Shown: piece after piece, positions 1 through 10,000 of the stretch
How the letters are laid out: every line of letters starts with the position of its first letter
Numbering within the stretch: position 1 is the stretch's first letter
Program-made: the position numbers and the translations under genes
Origin: Clostridium sp. 'White wine YQ'
Lineage (GTDB): Bacteria > Bacillota > Clostridia > Clostridiales > Clostridiaceae
Direction: 5' to 3'
Assembly: GCF_028728205.1 (NCBI RefSeq)
Contig: NZ_JAQYUU010000001.1
Coordinates: forward strand, 124,001-188,000
DNA length: 64,000 bases
The notes under the pieces: model-generated
Database searches by the model: none
What the model saw: only the letters and a program-made list of their open reading frames with translations
What the model was told of the DNA's origin: nothing

Positions 1-731
1 TTAAAGAACTATTTGGTACTGGTTCTGATCTAGGATTAAAACTAGAGTATGCTGTTCAGGTAGCTCCTAATGGATTAGCTGAAGCATTTGTAATAGGTGA
101 AAAATTTATTGGTGATGATAGTGTAGCTATGATTTTAGGAGATAATATATTCTATGGTCAAAACTTTAGTAAAAATTTATATAATGCTTCTAATTTAGAA
201 AAAGGAGCAGTAGTTTTTGGATACTATGTTCAAAATCCTAAAGCTTTTGGTGTAGTGGAATTTGATTCAGAAGGAAATGTTATATCATTAGAAGAGAAAC
301 CTGAGCATCCAAAGTCTAAATATGCGATACCAGGATTGTATTTCTATGATAATTCTGTAGTTGAAAAGGCTAAAAATCTTAAACCTTCACCAAGAGGTGA
401 ATTGGAAATAACAGATTTAAATAGATTATATCTAGAAGAAGAAACTCTTAAAGTAGAATTGCTAGGAAGAGGGATGGCATGGTTAGATACGGGAACCCAT
501 GCATCTATGCTTCAAGCATCAAATTTTGTTGAGGCTGTACAAAATACTCAAGGAACTTATATAGCATGTCTTGAAGAAATAGCATATAGAAAAGGATGGA
601 TAAGTAAAGAGGAACTTTTAGAATTATCCAAACCTTTGCTTAAAACAGGTTATGGACAGTATTTACAGGATATAGCTGAAGAATGTGAGAATGAAAACTT
701 ATCCAAAAGAGAAGTAGCAGCAACTAAATAA
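1..731 (+). CDS. rfbA: Glucose-1-phosphate thymidylyltransferase, 5'-truncated by window edge
   Basis: This enzyme makes dTDP-glucose from glucose-1-phosphate and dTTP, the first step of dTDP-L-rhamnose synthesis in the cytoplasm. The reading frame is open from base 3, so the N-terminal nucleotide-binding loop lies outside the window. Visible family signatures are [17 protein letters not shown], the EEKP segment, [11 protein letters not shown] and WLDTGTH. About 243 residues are present where the family usually has about 290. It ends 14 bases before rfbC and reads as one operon with rfbC and rfbB. A decayed second copy of the same gene lies at 31573-32020. Identification is from conserved motifs and is secure. 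Confidence 0.95.
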   Translation, partial: KELFGTGSDLGLKLEYAVQVAPNGLAEAFVIGEKFIGDDSVAMILGDNIFYGQNFSKNLYNASNLEKGAVVFGYYVQNPKAFGVVEFDSEGNVISLEEKPEHPKSKYAIPGLYFYDNSVVEKAKNLKPSPRGELEITDLNRLYLEEETLKVELLGRGMAWLDTGTHASMLQASNFVEAVQNTQGTYIACLEEIAYRKGWISKEELLELSKPLLKTGYGQYLQDIAEECENENLSKREVAATK

Positions 732-745
732 TTAGGAGTGTTAAA

Positions 746-1318
746 ATGGGGAATTTTAAATTTATAGAAACAAAAATTAAAGATTTATATATTATTGAAC
801 CTAAGGTTTTTGGTGATAATAGAGGATACTTTATGGAAACTTACAATAAAAATGCTTTTTTTGAAGCAGGTCTTACAATGGAATTTGTTCAGGATAACGA
901 ATCGAAGTCTAAAAAGGGTGTTCTAAGAGGAATGCATTTTCAAACTAAACATACCCAAGGTAAACTAGTAAGGGCTACCCAAGGTGAAGTCTATGATGTA
1001 GCAGTAGACTTAAGGAAAGGATCTCCAACATTCGGGCAATGGGAAGGCGTTCTTTTAACAGCAGAAAATAAAAGACAGTTCTATGTACCGGAAGGTTTTG
1101 CTCATGGATTTTTAGTTATGTCTGATGAGGCTGTATTTAACTATAAGTGTACAGATTTCTATGCACCAGAGTATGATTCAGGGTTATTATGGAATGATCC
1201 AGAAGTTGGTATAGAATGGCCTTTAGATGGAATAGAAGAAATTCTACTATCTGATAAGGATAAAGTTCAAAAAACTTTAAAAGAATTAGATTTACCATTT
1301 GAATATAAAGGAGAGTAA
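746..1318 (+). CDS. rfbC: dTDP-4-dehydrorhamnose 3,5-epimerase
   Basis: RfbC epimerises C3 and C5 of dTDP-4-keto-6-deoxyglucose in the rhamnose pathway. The 190-residue length is normal for the family. The cupin core shows GVLRGMHFQ with the catalytic histidine, the substrate loop YVPEGFAHGFLVM, and the N-terminal FGDNRGYFMETYN segment. The start follows a TAGGAG ribosome site. It sits between rfbA (14 bases upstream) and rfbB (3 bases downstream), so co-translation is likely. The usual partner rfbD (reductase) is not between them. Confidence 0.95.
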   Translation: MGNFKFIETKIKDLYIIEPKVFGDNRGYFMETYNKNAFFEAGLTMEFVQDNESKSKKGVLRGMHFQTKHTQGKLVRATQGEVYDVAVDLRKGSPTFGQWEGVLLTAENKRQFYVPEGFAHGFLVMSDEAVFNYKCTDFYAPEYDSGLLWNDPEVGIEWPLDGIEEILLSDKDKVQKTLKELDLPFEYKGE

Positions 1319-1321
1319 TTT

Positions 1322-2371
1322 ATGAAAACTTATTTAGTTACTGGTGGAGCAGGATTTATAGGCTCAAATTTTGTTTTATATATGTTAAATAAATATAATG
1401 ATGTTAAGATTATAAACCTAGATAAATTAACTTATGCAGGAAACTTAGAAAACTTAAAATCTCTCGAAGGTAATGATAATCATGTGTTTGTTCAAGGTGA
1501 TATATGTGATAAGGATTTAGTTACATCCTTATTTGAAAAATATGATATTGATTACGTAGTTAATTTTGCAGCAGAATCTCATGTGGATAGAAGCATAAAA
1601 GAACCTGAAATATTTGCACAAACTAATGTATTAGGAACAGTTAACTTGTTAAATTGTGCAAAAAATGCATGGGAAATTGAAGATGGATGGAGACCAGGAG
1701 TTAGGTATCATCAAGTATCAACAGATGAAGTATATGGTTCCTTAGGCGAAACAGGATTCTTTATGGAAAATACACCATTAGATCCTCATAGTCCATATTC
1801 ATCAAGTAAGGCTGGAGCTGACTTTATGGTGAAGGCATATTTTGATACTTATAATATGCCAGTAACATTAACAAGATGTTCTAATAATTATGGTCCATAT
1901 CACTTCCCAGAAAAGTTAATACCATTATTAATTAATAATTGTCTAAATCATAAGGACTTACCAGTATATGGGGATGGACTTAACATAAGGGATTGGCTAT
2001 ATGTAGAAGATCATTGTAAAGCAATTGATATGGTTGTGAGAGATGGTAAAGTGGGAGAAGTTTACAATGTAGGCGGACATAACGAAAGAACTAACATACA
2101 AATAGTTAAAACAGTAATAGCATACTTACATGAAAATGTAGATAAAGAAATTACAGAAGATTTAATAAAGCATGTTGAAGACAGAAAAGGACATGATAGA
2201 AGATATGGAATAGATCCTACTAAGATAAAAAAAGATTTAGGATGGTATCCAGAGACTACTTTTGAAGTAGGGATAGTTAAAACAATTAAGTGGTATTTAG
2301 ATAATAAACAATGGATGGAGAATGTTACTTCGGGAGAGTATGAAAAATATTATATTCAACAGTATAAATAG
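1322..2371 (+). CDS. rfbB: dTDP-glucose 4,6-dehydratase
   Basis: RfbB converts dTDP-glucose to dTDP-4-keto-6-deoxyglucose using bound NAD. It is an extended short-chain dehydrogenase with the N-terminal Rossmann motif TGGAGFIGSNF, the family signature AAESHVDRSI, the catalytic STDEVYG stretch and the YSSSK (YxxxK) dyad. Its 349 residues match the family. It is the last gene of the rfbA-rfbC-rfbB run. No intact rfbD is visible in the window, so the reductase must lie upstream or elsewhere, or the product is not rhamnose. A recognisable rfbD remnant is present at about 32020-32526. Confidence 0.95.
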   Translation: MKTYLVTGGAGFIGSNFVLYMLNKYNDVKIINLDKLTYAGNLENLKSLEGNDNHVFVQGDICDKDLVTSLFEKYDIDYVVNFAAESHVDRSIKEPEIFAQTNVLGTVNLLNCAKNAWEIEDGWRPGVRYHQVSTDEVYGSLGETGFFMENTPLDPHSPYSSSKAGADFMVKAYFDTYNMPVTLTRCSNNYGPYHFPEKLIPLLINNCLNHKDLPVYGDGLNIRDWLYVEDHCKAIDMVVRDGKVGEVYNVGGHNERTNIQIVKTVIAYLHENVDKEITEDLIKHVEDRKGHDRRYGIDPTKIKKDLGWYPETTFEVGIVKTIKWYLDNKQWMENVTSGEYEKYYIQQYK

Positions 2372-2411
2372 TCATTTTATTTCTCAAAACATTAAAAGCT
2401 TAGGAATGTGA

Positions 2412-3413
2412 ATGTATATGGAAAAGATCTCAATAATTATAGTTAATTGGAATGGAAAAGAGTGCCTTGAGAAGTGTATTACATCTTTAATAAATCAAAC
2501 ATATTTAAATAAAGAAATTATTATGGTGGATAATTCTTCAGAAGATGGGTCTATAGAATTTGTAAAGAGTAATTTTAAATCAGAAGTCCAAATTGTTGAA
2601 AATATTAATAATGGTTATGCAGGAGGAGCAAATGTAGGAATAAACTCCACAAATGGTGAGTATATAGCAATTGTAAATCCTGATGTAGTATTTGAAAAAG
2701 ATTATTTTTTAAATTGCGTTAATTACTTAAATCGAAACTCAAAAGCTGGAGCAATTTCAGGAAAACTATTAAAATATGATTTTAAGACAAATACAAAAAA
2801 AAATATAATTGATAGTGTTGGAATTTCAGTCAAAAAAAATAGAGCAGCATATGATATCGGACAAAACATGGAAGATAAAGGACAGTATGAAAATGCAAAA
2901 AGAGTTTTTGCCGTTTGTGGTGCTGCTCCAGTGTATAGGAGAGAAGCACTTGAATTAATAAAATTTCAAAATGAATATTTTGATGAAGATTTTTTTGCGT
3001 ATAAAGAGGATATTGATTTATGTTGGAGATTAAACTGGATAGGAATTGAATCTCATTATATTCCATGGGCAATAGCTTATCATGGGAGAGGAATGAATGG
3101 AGCTACAGGAATAATTAAAAAGATATCAAATAGAAGGAATCAGTCTAACTACCTGAAAGGAATTTCGTTTAGAAATCAATATCTTATGATTTACAAAAAT
3201 GATTGCTTAAATACTGTGAAAAAGGATTTAATAAGAATTGGATTTAGATTCCTACAATATATTCTTTACTTTCTTATATTTGAGCCAGGAAACTTAAAAT
3301 ATCTGAAGGAATTGATTAGACTTAAGAATGAAAAATTTTTATTAAAGAAACAACATTTATTAGATATTAGAAAGATAAATGAAAATACAATTAATGGACT
3401 TTTCGAAAAATAG
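2412..3413 (+). CDS. Family 2 glycosyltransferase (rhamnosyltransferase-like)
   Basis: This is a cytoplasmic or membrane-associated GT-A glycosyltransferase that would add a sugar to the lipid-linked repeat unit. Seen are the N-terminal IIIVNWNGKECLEKCITSL, the DNSSEDGS nucleotide-binding stretch, NPDVVF in the DXD position and the acceptor-side acidic segment YKEDIDLCWRL. A hydrophobic stretch near residues 275-290 may contact the membrane. The pattern resembles WbbL-type rhamnosyltransferases, which fits the upstream dTDP-sugar genes, but the sugar is not proven. A second ATG six bases downstream (2418) is an alternative start. The coding sequence contains A9 and A8 runs near 2795 and 2833. 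Confidence 0.85.
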   Translation: MYMEKISIIIVNWNGKECLEKCITSLINQTYLNKEIIMVDNSSEDGSIEFVKSNFKSEVQIVENINNGYAGGANVGINSTNGEYIAIVNPDVVFEKDYFLNCVNYLNRNSKAGAISGKLLKYDFKTNTKKNIIDSVGISVKKNRAAYDIGQNMEDKGQYENAKRVFAVCGAAPVYRREALELIKFQNEYFDEDFFAYKEDIDLCWRLNWIGIESHYIPWAIAYHGRGMNGATGIIKKISNRRNQSNYLKGISFRNQYLMIYKNDCLNTVKKDLIRIGFRFLQYILYFLIFEPGNLKYLKELIRLKNEKFLLKKQHLLDIRKINENTINGLFEK

Positions 3414-3424
3414 TGGAGGAAAAC

Positions 3425-4300
3425 GTGGGGAAGATTCTTGCAGTAATTGTAACTTATAATGTAGAAAGTGAAATCAGTAAAAATGTAATTAGGTTAAAAA
3501 ACATAGTTGACGAATTACTTATAGTTGATAATGGCTCAGATATTAGGACAAAAAAAAGCTTAGAAGCACTTGAGTCTCTAGAAGGTGTGAGAATTAAATT
3601 TTTAACTAGAAATATGGGTATTGCATATGCAATAAATACTGCCTTTAAATATGCAGAAGAGAATGGCTTCGAATGGGTTTTAACGTTGGATCAGGATAGT
3701 AAAATTTTTGATGATATGATAGAAAATATGCTGAAGACATATGAAATGATATCGGATGATGTAAGAGACAAGGTTGCTATACTTGCTCCCAAGTATTATG
3801 AAGAAAAGTTTTATGATAAAGATAACTTGAATAGCTCTGAAGAAGGATATTCAACAGTTTTAACAGAAATAACATCAGGAAATTTAGTGAAGATAAACCT
3901 ATTAAAAGAAATTGGATATTTAAGAGAAGACTTTTTTATTGACTATGTAGATCATGAGTTTTGCTTAAGAATCAACAGAGAAGGATATAAAGTTTTAAAA
4001 ATAGAAAATGCATTAATGTTACATAACTTAGGGAATAAGTCTGAAAATATAATTGGAAAGTACAAATTAACTAGTAGTAATCATTCTCCAATAAGAAGAT
4101 ATTACATGACTAGAAATAGGATGTGGACTTGGAAAGAGTATAAGCATATTTATCCTGAATGGGTAAAGGCGGATAAAATAAAGTTTTGGAGAGAATTATT
4201 TAAGATTGTTCTTTTTGAAAAACATAAGTTGAGTAAAATTAGAATGATAATCTTAGGTATTTGTGACTTTAGAAAAAAGAAATTTGGAAAGTATGAATAG
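3425..4300 (+). CDS. Family 2 glycosyltransferase (rhamnosyltransferase-like)
   Basis: This is a second GT-A enzyme of the first polysaccharide locus. It shows AVIVTYNVESEI, VDNGSD, the DXD-like LTLDQDSKIFDD and the acidic FFIDYVDHEFCLRI segment typical of TIGR01556-like rhamnosyltransferases. I place the start at GTG 3425 because GGAGG at 3415-3419 sits 5 bases before it. The in-frame GTG at 3413 would overlap the previous stop codon and swallow the ribosome site. It is about 291 residues. The donor sugar is inferred only. Confidence 0.82.
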   Translation: MGKILAVIVTYNVESEISKNVIRLKNIVDELLIVDNGSDIRTKKSLEALESLEGVRIKFLTRNMGIAYAINTAFKYAEENGFEWVLTLDQDSKIFDDMIENMLKTYEMISDDVRDKVAILAPKYYEEKFYDKDNLNSSEEGYSTVLTEITSGNLVKINLLKEIGYLREDFFIDYVDHEFCLRINREGYKVLKIENALMLHNLGNKSENIIGKYKLTSSNHSPIRRYYMTRNRMWTWKEYKHIYPEWVKADKIKFWRELFKIVLFEKHKLSKIRMIILGICDFRKKKFGKYE

Positions 4301-4317
4301 AGTGAAAAGGAGAGTAT

Positions 4318-5544
4318 ATGATTAATCCATTTTTTGTATATCTAGTTAGCTTTGTAGGTGTTTTATTGACCTATTTATTAGGTTGGTCTAACTTGTATCC
4401 AAACTTGAGTTTGAGTTTGATAGTATTTTTAATAGTGACATTTCTTTCATCCGGTTTTTTGGGAAGATATTATTATAAAATTAATGGTACAGAGTTTAAT
4501 TTGATAAGTTATAAAAAGAAATATATGTATGGGGTTTATTTTATAATAATTGGATTTTTACTCGAGTTTATTTATACAAAAGGAATGCCATTAACAAATT
4601 CAAGCATCATTTATGCAGATTATAAAGGAATACCAACTATTCATGTAATCTTATATACCTTTACCATATTTTATTCTATTTTTCTATTTTATTTGTTTAT
4701 ATGCACTAGAAAAAAGATATTAATTGGGGGATTTATTGTAACATTGATTCCATCCTTTCTATTAATATCACGCGGTATGCTTTTGAATATATTTATTGGA
4801 TGCTTTTTTGTTGGACTACAATATATTGTTTCAAAAAAGCTTATAAATAAGAAAGTTATATTAGGAATAAGTTCAAGTATTTTAGTAGTATTCTTTATTT
4901 TTGGATTGTTTGGAAATTACAGAAATAATAAGCAAATTAGCAGTGTTGAAAATAAATTTAGTAGTGATTATATTTTATCTATTGGTGAAGCATCTAATGG
5001 ATTCAGGAATTCTATCATACCGAAGCCATTTTTTTGGGCATATTTATACATTTCTTCTCCATTAGCAAATTTACAAAAGAATATTGATGAATATAATCCA
5101 AATATAAATAACGTTAATTTTAAAAAATTTATAACAGTAGAGATTATTCCTGATTTTATATCAAAAAGGATATCTTCGACATATGTGAAAGACAGTAGTA
5201 AGAAGGTGAAATTAATAAAGCCTAATCTTGTAGTGGGGACAGTTTTTATGGGAGCTTACTATTACCTAGGATGGGTAGGGATAATACTAATTTATTTGTA
5301 TATGGCTATATTTATATTCATATATTTGAAATTAATTAAAGAGAATAAGACTTATTATGTTGTTGGTATAGCATCTTTATGTAATATAATTGCTTTAAAT
5401 ACATTTTCAAATATGTTATCCTATTCTGGTATGTTATTTCAGTTAGTATATCCATTAGCCTTTTTCTATTTTAGTAAATTTATTAAAATAATTAAGAAAA
5501 ATGAGTATCTAAATAAGAAATTTAAGAAATTAAAAAGAATATAA
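4318..5544 (+). CDS. Oligosaccharide repeat unit polymerase (Wzy-like)
   Basis: This is an integral membrane protein of 408 residues with roughly ten to eleven hydrophobic segments and a long hydrophilic loop in the middle (about residues 200-300). That layout is the usual one for Wzy-type polymerases, which join lipid-linked repeat units outside the membrane. Sequence motifs are weak in this family, so the call rests on topology and on its place among glycosyltransferases with a flippase at 8660-10000. The start follows AAGGAGAG. A second, unrelated Wzy-like gene lies at 27641-28840. Confidence 0.75.
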   Translation: MINPFFVYLVSFVGVLLTYLLGWSNLYPNLSLSLIVFLIVTFLSSGFLGRYYYKINGTEFNLISYKKKYMYGVYFIIIGFLLEFIYTKGMPLTNSSIIYADYKGIPTIHVILYTFTIFYSIFLFYLFICTRKKILIGGFIVTLIPSFLLISRGMLLNIFIGCFFVGLQYIVSKKLINKKVILGISSSILVVFFIFGLFGNYRNNKQISSVENKFSSDYILSIGEASNGFRNSIIPKPFFWAYLYISSPLANLQKNIDEYNPNINNVNFKKFITVEIIPDFISKRISSTYVKDSSKKVKLIKPNLVVGTVFMGAYYYLGWVGIILIYLYMAIFIFIYLKLIKENKTYYVVGIASLCNIIALNTFSNMLSYSGMLFQLVYPLAFFYFSKFIKIIKKNEYLNKKFKKLKRI

Positions 5545-5555
5545 GAGGTAACTAT

Positions 5556-6644
5556 ATGAAGGTATTAATTGTAAATAGAGTAGATGCGTTGGAGAATTTC
5601 GGCGGAGATACTATGCAAATGCTAGAGACACAAAAGGCTTTAAAGGAAATGGGTATTGATGTTGAAACTGTATTAGGCGTTCAAACTATTGAAACGTACA
5701 GTAAATATGATATAATTCATTTTTTTAATATACAGACGGAGGAATTTACTTATGATGAAGTGATTAAAGCAAAATCATTAGGAAAAAAGATAGTTGTTTC
5801 TCCAATATGGTGGAATTATGAGCAATTAATGAATGACCTACCAGATAATTTTTATACCAAGAAAGCAAGGATAGTAAAAAAAATACTTGGTAAAAAAATG
5901 TTGATTTTTTTAAAAAAATTAAATCAGAAGAAACGAAATAAGAAAAGGATAAAAATACTAGATATAGCAGATCAAATACTACCTAATTCAAATATGGAAA
6001 TTGATTGCTTAAAAGAATCATTTGATAAGGATTATAGTTACAAATGTAAAGTTGTATATAACGGAATTTCAGAAAAATATAAGGATGTTGGAAGTGTAAA
6101 GCAGTTAGAAGAAATAGAAAAACAAGGATATATTCCTTTTAATTATGCAACACAGGTTGGAAGAGTAGAAATAGGAAAGAATACCTTGTTGACAATAAGA
6201 GCTTGCAAAGAGTTGAATATTCCATTAATTATAATTGGTAAATGGAGTAATGATGAATATTTTTATGAGTGTAAAAAAGAGGCAGAAGGGCATAAGGTTC
6301 TTTTTTTAGGTAAAAGAAGTACTGAAGAAATAATTAGTGTAAATAGTAATGCAAAGTTACATATATTGCCTAGTTTTAGGGAGACTCCTGGATTAGCAAG
6401 TTTAGAAGCAGGAGCATTGGGGTGCAATATTGTTTCAACAATTGTAGGAAGTACTGAAGAGTATTTTGAAAACTATGCTTATTATTGCAATCCTCTTGAT
6501 TATAAGAGCATCAAGTCAAGTATTAGGGAAGCGTGGGAAAATGACAAAAATAAGAAATTGAGAGAACTTATTTTAAATAATTATACTTGGAATATTGCTG
6601 CAAAACAAACACTAGAAGCATATGAATTTTGTTCAAGAGGTTAA
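5556..6644 (+). CDS. Family 4-like glycosyltransferase (GT-B fold)
   Basis: This 362-residue protein has the two-domain outline of GT-B transferases. The N-terminal part begins MKVLIVNRVDALENFGGDT, and the C-terminal part has the YATQVGRVEIGKN donor-site stretch and LPSFRETPGLASLEAGALG, a variant of the EX7E motif. It would transfer a sugar from an activated nucleotide donor to the growing repeat unit. The ribosome site AGAGGT precedes the ATG. The gene ends two bases before the preferred start of the next transferase. The specific linkage cannot be read from sequence. Confidence 0.8.
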   Translation: MKVLIVNRVDALENFGGDTMQMLETQKALKEMGIDVETVLGVQTIETYSKYDIIHFFNIQTEEFTYDEVIKAKSLGKKIVVSPIWWNYEQLMNDLPDNFYTKKARIVKKILGKKMLIFLKKLNQKKRNKKRIKILDIADQILPNSNMEIDCLKESFDKDYSYKCKVVYNGISEKYKDVGSVKQLEEIEKQGYIPFNYATQVGRVEIGKNTLLTIRACKELNIPLIIIGKWSNDEYFYECKKEAEGHKVLFLGKRSTEEIISVNSNAKLHILPSFRETPGLASLEAGALGCNIVSTIVGSTEEYFENYAYYCNPLDYKSIKSSIREAWENDKNKKLRELILNNYTWNIAAKQTLEAYEFCSRG

Positions 6645-6646
6645 AA

Positions 6647-7705
6647 ATGAGAATAATTATGTTTACAGATAGATTCTATCCACATATTGGTGGTGTAGAA
6701 AAGCATGTTGAAAAGTTATCCGAAGAATTAATAAAAATGGAACATGAAGTTACAATATTTACTCGAAGAGATTCTTATAAGGAATTTGAAGTCTATAAAG
6801 GAATAAAAATTATTAGGTTAAAATGTGATGGGAAATTTTCAAGAATAAAAATATTTTTAGGAATATTAAGAAATATTTCTAAGATAATAAAGGCGGATGT
6901 AATTCATTGCCATGATTATTCAACATTTTGGTACTGGTTTCTTCCATTTAGATTTATCTTACCATTTAAAAAGGTGTTTATAACATTTCATGGATGGGAG
7001 GGGATTTTTCCTCCAGAAAGAAAAGTTGTTAAAATACGTAAAAAGGTAGAAAAGTTAACTTCGGGGAATATATGTGTTGGAGATTTTATAACAAAATGGT
7101 ATGATACTAAAGCAGATAAAGTTATATACGGAGCTACAGATATTAGTGATTTATCACGTGAGGAAGAAAATAAAGTAAACAAATCAGAAACTAGTATCTT
7201 GTATTTAGGAAGGCTTGAAAGCGATACTGGAATAATAATGTATATTGAAGCACTAAAAAATTTGAAAAAAGAATTTGGTGCAGATTTTAGTTTGGATGTA
7301 TGTGGAACAGGAACATTATCTGATAGTATAAAGAAAATGTGTGATGAATATGAAATACCAACACATTTTCATGGGTTTGTAAGTGACGTTGAAAAATATA
7401 TTATTAACTCGGACTATGTATTTACATCAGGATATTTAAGTATTCTTGAAGCAATGTCTATGAAAAAGATAGTAATATGTAATTATGATAACGAATTAAA
7501 AGAAGATTATCTAAAAATGATTCCAGAGTATAATAAAAAAATTATAATTGCAGATAATTCGGAAGCTTTAGCAAATCAATTAAACGAGATTATAATAAAT
7601 AAAAATAAAAAAGACGAGTTGATACAAAACTCATATAAATGGGTAAAAGATATGAGTTGGACTAATATGGCTAAGGAGTATATGAATTTATGGACGAAAT
7701 TATAA
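6647..7705 (+). CDS. Family 4 glycosyltransferase
   Basis: This GT-B enzyme has the N-terminal GGVEKHVEKLSEEL signature and a C-terminal donor-binding domain containing LYLGRLESDTG and FTSGYLSILEAMSMKK. I choose ATG 6647, which has AAGAGG six bases upstream, over the in-frame TTG at 6629 that overlaps the preceding gene more deeply. The usual second glutamate region is less typical than in the neighbour at 25632. The gene overlaps the following GT2 by 16 bases, so the two are translationally coupled. Confidence 0.82.
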   Translation: MRIIMFTDRFYPHIGGVEKHVEKLSEELIKMEHEVTIFTRRDSYKEFEVYKGIKIIRLKCDGKFSRIKIFLGILRNISKIIKADVIHCHDYSTFWYWFLPFRFILPFKKVFITFHGWEGIFPPERKVVKIRKKVEKLTSGNICVGDFITKWYDTKADKVIYGATDISDLSREEENKVNKSETSILYLGRLESDTGIIMYIEALKNLKKEFGADFSLDVCGTGTLSDSIKKMCDEYEIPTHFHGFVSDVEKYIINSDYVFTSGYLSILEAMSMKKIVICNYDNELKEDYLKMIPEYNKKIIIADNSEALANQLNEIIINKNKKDELIQNSYKWVKDMSWTNMAKEYMNLWTKL

Positions 7706-8655
7706 GTGTAAAAAAAATTATAGATGTATCATTAATTAGTACAGTTTATAATGAAGAAAAAGGTATTGATTCTTTCTTTTATAGTGTATTAAATATGTCA
7801 GTACTACCTAGAGAAATAATTATCGTAGATGCTGGATCAAAAGATGGCACTCTAGAAAAGTTAGAAAGTTATTCTAAAAAATATAATTTCGTAAAGATTC
7901 TAGTAGAAAAAGGATGTAATATTGCGCAAGGAAGAAATATAGCAATCAATGCTTGTAAATGTGATATAATCGCTGTAACAGACGCAGGGTGTGATATTGA
8001 TAAGATTTGGCTTGAGAAAATAGCAGAGCCATTTCAATCAAAAGAGATTGATGTAGTATCAGGTTGGTACGAGCCCAAAATATATAACAAGTTTCAAGAA
8101 TTAACTTCAAATATCTTATTTACAAAAGTAGAATTTGTAAATGAAGAAACATTTTTACCTTCATCTAGATCAATTGCATTTAGAAAATCAGCTTGGAAAT
8201 CAGTTGGGGGATATCCTGAACATTTAAGTTTTGCTGGTGAAGATACTCTTTTTGATATCAGATTAAAAGAAAAAAATAACAAGTTCTTTTTTCAAAAGGA
8301 TGCTATTGTTTTTTGGGAACCTAGAAAAAATTTAAAGCAATATATAAAACAAATATATTTATATAGTATTGGAGATGCTGAAGCGAGTAATTCTGAATAC
8401 GATTATTTGAAAAAAATAGTATTTTATTTTATTGTATTACTTGGTATATTAGGGTCACTTTTATATGTTGAGATTGGTATTTTTTTATTATTATTAGTAG
8501 TTTATAAATATAGAATAGCATTAAGCAAAAAAAATAAGTTAAAACTATTATTTCTGTATATTTTTACAGAACTAATTCAAATAGCTGGTTATATTAAAGG
8601 GAAAACCAACTTGAACGTAATTAAAAAGAATAAAATATATAGAAGTGTGGAATAG
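7690..8655 (+). CDS. Family 2 glycosyltransferase with C-terminal membrane segments
   Basis: This GT-A glycosyltransferase begins near STVYNEEKGID and has IIVDAGSKDGT, VTDAGCDID in the DXD position, and FAGEDTLFDIRL in the acceptor region. Two hydrophobic segments around residues 240-270 would anchor it in the inner membrane. At 321 residues it resembles membrane-bound GT2 proteins of capsule loci. Its start overlaps the upstream gene by 16 bases, and its stop lies just before the preferred start of the flippase gene. Confidence 0.82.
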   Translation: MDEIISVKKIIDVSLISTVYNEEKGIDSFFYSVLNMSVLPREIIIVDAGSKDGTLEKLESYSKKYNFVKILVEKGCNIAQGRNIAINACKCDIIAVTDAGCDIDKIWLEKIAEPFQSKEIDVVSGWYEPKIYNKFQELTSNILFTKVEFVNEETFLPSSRSIAFRKSAWKSVGGYPEHLSFAGEDTLFDIRLKEKNNKFFFQKDAIVFWEPRKNLKQYIKQIYLYSIGDAEASNSEYDYLKKIVFYFIVLLGILGSLLYVEIGIFLLLLVVYKYRIALSKKNKLKLLFLYIFTELIQIAGYIKGKTNLNVIKKNKIYRSVE

Positions 8656-8659
8656 AAAT

Positions 8660-10000
8660 ATGAAAAAATTGAACTTAAAAGAGATAAAGAATAAAATTCT
8701 ACATAATAGAATACTAAATAATCTAATCATAATGTTAACAGGTGATACGTTAGTATCGCTTATAGGAATAGTAAATTTAAGTTTGGCATTATGGACCGTG
8801 GGACTTGAAGGAAATGGTATTATTGTAATGATACAAACTTATTGTGTAATGTTTAGTGATATCTTCAATTTTCAGTCATTTAATGCCTTAATAAAATTTT
8901 TGCCTATATATATACAGGAAAATGATAGTGTGAAATGCAAGAAAGTAATAAAACAAGCACTTACCCTAGATATAAGTACTGCCATTATAGCAACCTTGGT
9001 AGGATATGCTTGTATTTACCCAATTTCTAAAATTATGGGATGGGATAGTACAGTCATTCTATATCTAAATATATATATGGTTACAGTTATATTTAATATT
9101 AATGGGACTTCAGTAGGTATATTAAGAATTTTTAACAAGTTTAATTTAACAACATATACAGCAATTATAACAGCATTATTTAAATTGTTTTTCTATTTTG
9201 TTGGATTCTTCTTGAAATTTAATTTTATCTATTTCTTAATGGTTGAAATAACTTTGGAGATAATCAGAAATATTCTTCAATTAATCTTTGCATATAGGGT
9301 ATTAAAAGAACAGCAATTAAATGATTTTTATAAATATAATTTTAAGTTTGAAAAAGAATTTTTAGTCTTTAGTTTTTATAGCAATATAGTTTCTACATTG
9401 GATATTCCAGTTAAATATTTAACTACTTTTGTAATAAATAAATATCTTGGATTCAATGAAATTTCTATTTATAAAATTTTTCAAAAGATTGGTACTATTA
9501 TAGAAAAAGTAGGAGTTCCACTAAGTCAAATAGTTTATCCAGAAATGTCTAAAATGATTGCTAAGAGAGAATATGAAAATGCATTTAAATTAAACAGAAA
9601 ATTGATGAAGTTATTACTATTGGGTGGCATAGTGGTATTAGCAGCTACTGGTTTAACATATAAGTTATGGTTACGTTTGTTTATTTCAGACTACAATCTA
9701 TATATCAATCAATTGATTGCCTATCTGTTAGTAATTGTAATAGCATATTCAGCAATTGGAATACATTCGATTTTTATGGCATTGGGATATATAAAATATA
9801 ATTTACCAATACTTTTATTTGTAAATTCTACGTATCTTATCCTATTATTTTTTGGTGTTAAAAATTATGAGTTGATTGGAGTAATATTTTCATTACTTTT
9901 ACAGACGGTAATGGTAATTTCAATTAAAATCATTATTTTGAAAAGAAATGATTATAGTATTTTTGAATTTAAAAAATTAAGCATGAGTAAGAAGGAATAG
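8660..10000 (+). CDS. Oligosaccharide flippase (Wzx-like, MATE/MOP superfamily)
   Basis: This polytopic membrane protein of about 446 residues has around 12 to 14 hydrophobic stretches. It belongs by appearance to the polysaccharide biosynthesis/MOP exporter group that moves undecaprenyl-linked repeat units to the outer face. The segment GDTLVSLIGIVNLSLALWTVGLEGNG at the first helices, the conserved amphipathic loop PVKYLTTFVINKYLG and the following PEMSKMIAKREYENA match that group. ATG 8660 is preferred over GTG 8645, which lies inside the previous gene. It closes the first locus, and a 690 bp gap follows. Confidence 0.85.
   Translation: MKKLNLKEIKNKILHNRILNNLIIMLTGDTLVSLIGIVNLSLALWTVGLEGNGIIVMIQTYCVMFSDIFNFQSFNALIKFLPIYIQENDSVKCKKVIKQALTLDISTAIIATLVGYACIYPISKIMGWDSTVILYLNIYMVTVIFNINGTSVGILRIFNKFNLTTYTAIITALFKLFFYFVGFFLKFNFIYFLMVEITLEIIRNILQLIFAYRVLKEQQLNDFYKYNFKFEKEFLVFSFYSNIVSTLDIPVKYLTTFVINKYLGFNEISIYKIFQKIGTIIEKVGVPLSQIVYPEMSKMIAKREYENAFKLNRKLMKLLLLGGIVVLAATGLTYKLWLRLFISDYNLYINQLIAYLLVIVIAYSAIGIHSIFMALGYIKYNLPILLFVNSTYLILLFFGVKNYELIGVIFSLLLQTVMVISIKIIILKRNDYSIFEFKKLSMSKKE

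Noticed and set aside
2795..3557. A8-A9 runs inside two glycosyltransferase genes as phase-variation switches
   Set aside because: Runs of eight or nine A are common in Lys/Asn-rich coding DNA of this composition (also in cysE and the ATPase gene), and all frames are intact.
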